Origin: Larkinella terrae
GTDB taxonomy: Bacteria; Bacteroidota; Bacteroidia; Cytophagales; Spirosomataceae
DNA length: 64,000 nt
Direction: 5' to 3'
Assembly (NCBI RefSeq): GCF_009668025.1
Contig: NZ_WJXZ01000015.1
Location: 62,001 to 126,000 of the forward strand
Within the stretch, counting starts at the first letter, position 1, and each line of letters begins with the position of its first letter. The notes beneath the pieces are model-generated. The model was not told the DNA's origin, did no database searches, and was given only the letters and a program-made list of their open reading frames with translations. Position numbers and translations under genes: made by a program. Positions 61,927-64,000 of this stretch are shown piece after piece.

Positions 61927-63288
61927 TTATACCGGCTGCCGGGCAGTGACCAACTCTTTAAACTCGTCGACGGTTACCGTCCGGGGTGTCAGGGTCAGCT
62001 TGCTCTTGATGACGTCGATCACTTTATCGTCGGACATGCGGTTGTACATTTTCATGTAATTCTCGCCTTTATCGTCCATCAGGTATTGCTGGGCAATTTT
62101 GTCGATGGTCTGGCTCATCTGCTCGTCGTCACCGTAAAAACCGAACTGCTCCCGCACCATACCCCGCGTTGCGTTCAACACATCCTCGTAGGCGACGTTG
62201 ATTTCGTTTTCGCTGGCAATTTTATTTTTGATCAACTGCAGTTTTACCGACCGGGCGAACGCATCGTATTGCTCCTCCACTTCCTGCTCCGACACTTTGC
62301 CTTCGTTGGTGGCCAGCAGCCACTGCTTCAGGAAGTCGTCCGGCAATGAAATCGAAATGTTGTCCAGCAACGCCTGTTCGATATCGAGCCGTTGCAGCGT
62401 ATCGGATTCCCGAGCGTAGTTGCCTTTGATTACTTCCAGCACTTTTTCGCGAAACTGCTCTTCGTTGTCAACCACATTGGGGCCCAGTACTTTATCAAAA
62501 AACTCCTGACCGATTTCGGCCTGTTGCGGGCGGGTAATATCATCGACGGTAAACGTAAATTCACCGGCCAATTCGGCAGCTTCTTCCTTTTTCAAACCCG
62601 TTGCCAGACCGCGTGATTTTTCGTCTGGGAATGTTTGCTCAATATCGAAAGTGACGGTATCTCCTTTTTTCAGACCCACAAATTTCGGCAGTTCTTCGGC
62701 CGCAATCTGCTTGGTCGGGAAGGCGGTTTTTGTTGAAAACGGTTCGCCCCCTTCTTCCTTCGCCGGTTGTTTCAGCTCGCCGTAAATCATGTCGCCTTCT
62801 GCCGACTCGTCCACGTTGGTCTGACCGCTAAACCGGGTTTTCAGTTCGTCGATGGTCGAGTTCAGTTCGGTTTCACCAGCTTCAATCTCATACGCCGAAA
62901 CGGCCGGAATGGCATCGAAATCCACTTCGAAATCCGAAGCCAGGCCCAGGTTGTAGTTGAATTCAAATTCGTTCTGGCTATCCCAATCGATGGCATCGGC
63001 TTGTTCGCGGTCCGGCAGCGGATCGCCAACTACCTGAAGTTTGTTATCGCGGATGTAATTATTGACGGTATTTTTCAGCAACTCGTTGATTTCTTCCACC
63101 AGCACACTTTTGCCGTACATTTTCTGAATCAACGAAGACGGTACTTTGCCCGGACGAAAGCCTTTAATGCTGGCCCGACGACCGTAATCTTTCAATTTCT
63201 TATCTACTTCCGGCTGATAGTCACTTTTCGACAGCTTGATTCTCAGCGAAGCATTGGTTTCCGTCGATTTCTCTAATGCAATTTCCAC
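61927..63288 (-). CDS. tig: Trigger factor
   Basis: 453 residues. Ribosome-binding domain signature GFRPGKVPSSLIQKMYG; PPIase-like middle domain at about residues 145-230; long helical C-terminal arms. It is the ribosome-bound chaperone for nascent chains. The start is GTG at 63288 (MEIALEKSTETNASLRIKLS). Same strand as clpP and clpX, the classic tig-clpP-clpX order, but interrupted here by an HTH gene. Confidence 0.94.
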   Translation of the reverse strand: MEIALEKSTETNASLRIKLSKSDYQPEVDKKLKDYGRRASIKGFRPGKVPSSLIQKMYGKSVLVEEINELLKNTVNNYIRDNKLQVVGDPLPDREQADAIDWDSQNEFEFNYNLGLASDFEVDFDAIPAVSAYEIEAGETELNSTIDELKTRFSGQTNVDESAEGDMIYGELKQPAKEEGGEPFSTKTAFPTKQIAAEELPKFVGLKKGDTVTFDIEQTFPDEKSRGLATGLKKEEAAELAGEFTFTVDDITRPQQAEIGQEFFDKVLGPNVVDNEEQFREKVLEVIKGNYARESDTLQRLDIEQALLDNISISLPDDFLKQWLLATNEGKVSEQEVEEQYDAFARSVKLQLIKNKIASENEINVAYEDVLNATRGMVREQFGFYGDDEQMSQTIDKIAQQYLMDDKGENYMKMYNRMSDDKVIDVIKSKLTLTPRTVTVDEFKELVTARQPV

Positions 63289-63300
63289 AGGAAAATATTG

Positions 63301-63388
63301 AGTGATTGAGTGAATGAAAGAATGAGTGAATTAACGGAAGCGTTCATAGAAGTAAAATCTATTCGCTCAATCGCTAATTCACTCATTC
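63301..63388. repeat. Intergenic inverted-word cluster
   Basis: GAATGAGTGAATTA (63320-63333) has an exact reverse complement at 63375-63388, and AGTGATTGAGTGAAT (63301-63315) has a 13/15 complement at 63361-63375. Degenerate tandem copies of TGAATGA-like words make up the arms. Located between tig and tRNA-Leu. Confidence 0.7.
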
Positions 63389-63399
63389 ACAATTAAAAC

Positions 63400-63484
63400 T
63401 GGTACGGGCGGAGGGACTCGAACCCCCATGCCTTGCGGCACCAGATCCTAAGTCTGGCACGTCTACCAATTTCGCCACGCCCGC
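63400..63484 (-). tRNA. tRNA-Leu (anticodon UAG)
   Basis: Read on the minus strand the sequence begins GCGGGCGTGGCGAAATTGGT. The acceptor stem GCGGGCG pairs with CGCCCGT (one G-U); the anticodon arm is CCAGA-CTTAGGA-TCTGG with anticodon TAG; a long variable arm (TGCCGCAAGGCA) and T arm GGGGGTTCGAGTCCC follow. The CCA end is encoded (63402-63400). Class II type, as expected for Leu. It may be co-transcribed with tig. Confidence 0.96.
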
Positions 63485-63719
63485 GAATAAAATTAGTTTG
63501 AGAACGCTGTCGTTATGGTGTCAGGGAGTGTAAACTCGTAGGGATTCAAACCCCAAACCTCTTAACGTCCCGTCCCGAAACTATTTTTTGGCCTGCAAAA
63601 GTACAAATGATTTCTGTATTGAACAACCACTTCCTTAACGAGGATTATTTTTTCTAACTATTCCTTTGATTTGCTGAGCCAGTTTTTTAATATTATTGTG
63701 TATCCTGTACCTGAAAGCG

Positions 63720-64000
63720 ATGCAGAGTATAACGAAAGAAGAAGGACACACCCTTATGAGCGTAACCGCGGAACCGGTCATTGACCTCGACCAGGAACGG
63801 AAAGAAATTTTGAAGTGCTACCGCCGGTTGTTGCGGGAGGCCAAACCGATGCTGAAGGATAATGACGCCAAATTGATCAAAAAGGCGTTCAATACTTCGC
63901 TGGAGGCCCACCAGAGCATGCGCAGGCGGTCAGGCGAACCGTATATTTATCACCCGCTGGCCGTTGCACAGATTGCCGTTGAAGAAATCGGATTGGGAAC
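63720..64000 (+). CDS. rel: RelA/SpoT-family (p)ppGpp synthetase/hydrolase, 3' truncated
   Basis: The reading frame runs off the right edge; 93 residues are visible. ATG 63720 gives MQSITKEEGHTLMSVTAEPV; a second ATG at 63756 (MSVTAEPVIDLDQERKE) is equally plausible. Recognisable features: an N-terminal helical piece (ILKCYRRLLREAKPML) and the start of the HD hydrolase domain, RRSGEPYIYHPLAVAQIAVE, where RSGEPYI.HP is diagnostic of Rel/SpoT. Stringent-response alarmone enzyme. The 235 bp before it (63485-63719) hold no other gene. Confidence 0.88.
   Translation, partial: MQSITKEEGHTLMSVTAEPVIDLDQERKEILKCYRRLLREAKPMLKDNDAKLIKKAFNTSLEAHQSMRRRSGEPYIYHPLAVAQIAVEEIGLG

Overview
The window looks like a chromosomal segment of a Cytophagales bacterium (phylum Bacteroidota), closest in style to Spirosoma, Larkinella and relatives. 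Evidence: DUF6089-type outer-membrane barrels, LytTR and Reg_prop/Y_Y_Y signalling proteins, many lipoproteins with Bacteroidota-style signal peptides, an acyl-ornithine carbamoyltransferase in place of ordinary ornithine carbamoyltransferase, a Haem_bd-type c-heme protein, and promoter boxes matching the Bacteroidota TAnnTTTG/TTTG pattern. Base composition is moderate. No rRNA, CRISPR array, prophage or insertion-sequence transposase was seen. The only tRNA is tRNA-Leu(UAG).

Layout. 0-7 kb: a 5'-truncated M19-like dipeptidase, a long intergenic region with a terminator-bounded RNA candidate and a palindromic dispersed repeat, a small CWC protein, metE divergent from an Lrp/AsnC regulator, a lipoprotein and an unrecognised protein. 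7-12 kb: a polytopic GT-C-like protein, bioB, an AT-richer GNAT/small-basic-protein pair that resembles a toxin-antitoxin module, a GT4 glycosyltransferase and a YfcE-like phosphodiesterase. 12-18.6 kb: a tripartite RND efflux operon (adaptor, pump, outer-membrane channel) headed by a small conserved protein. 19-25 kb: DUF1697, a DHFR-like reductase, an acyl-CoA synthetase, a CNT nucleoside transporter and a large lipoprotein. 25-31 kb: ppk1, gyrB and an LEA14-like lipoprotein. 31-35 kb: a large propeller sensor kinase with its LytTR regulator. 35-42 kb: a minus-strand run of a lipoprotein, an M23 peptidase, two DUF6089 barrels, nadK, a CBS protein, an alpha/beta hydrolase and a glutamine amidotransferase. 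42-52.7 kb: an FAD amine oxidase, a membrane-anchored zinc-peptidase-like protein, a four-gene lipoprotein cluster with two tandem kelch proteins, a NarL-type kinase/regulator pair arranged tail to tail, a phytase-like esterase and an NlpC/P60 hydrolase. 52.7-55.6 kb: an arginine operon (argD, acyl-ornithine carbamoyltransferase, argB). 55.8-58.2 kb: an alpha/beta hydrolase and two paralogous lipoproteins with C-terminal membrane hairpins. 58.3-63.5 kb: the proteostasis block tig, clpP, clpX, interrupted by an HTH gene and a heme-binding protein, then tRNA-Leu. The right edge holds the start of a Rel/SpoT (p)ppGpp enzyme.

Most genes are housekeeping or envelope functions. The most interesting signals are: (1) at least eight intergenic clusters, each about 75-125 bp, in which a locus-specific word is followed by its reverse complement; (2) two near-identical copies of a ~140-bp element with a perfect 30-bp inverted repeat; (3) the GNAT plus small basic protein pair, whose promoter overlaps the bioB terminator; (4) Ala at the residue that separates N-acetyl- from N-succinyl-ornithine carbamoyltransferases; (5) an Asp-Asn pair where the RND proton relay normally has Asp-Asp; (6) a histidine kinase and response regulator whose 3' coding ends overlap by 48 bp on opposite strands.

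Starts were re-chosen by family fit and ATG/GTG position, so many genes begin inside the longest open frame. Motif and family assignments come from reading the translation and from general knowledge. No database search was run.
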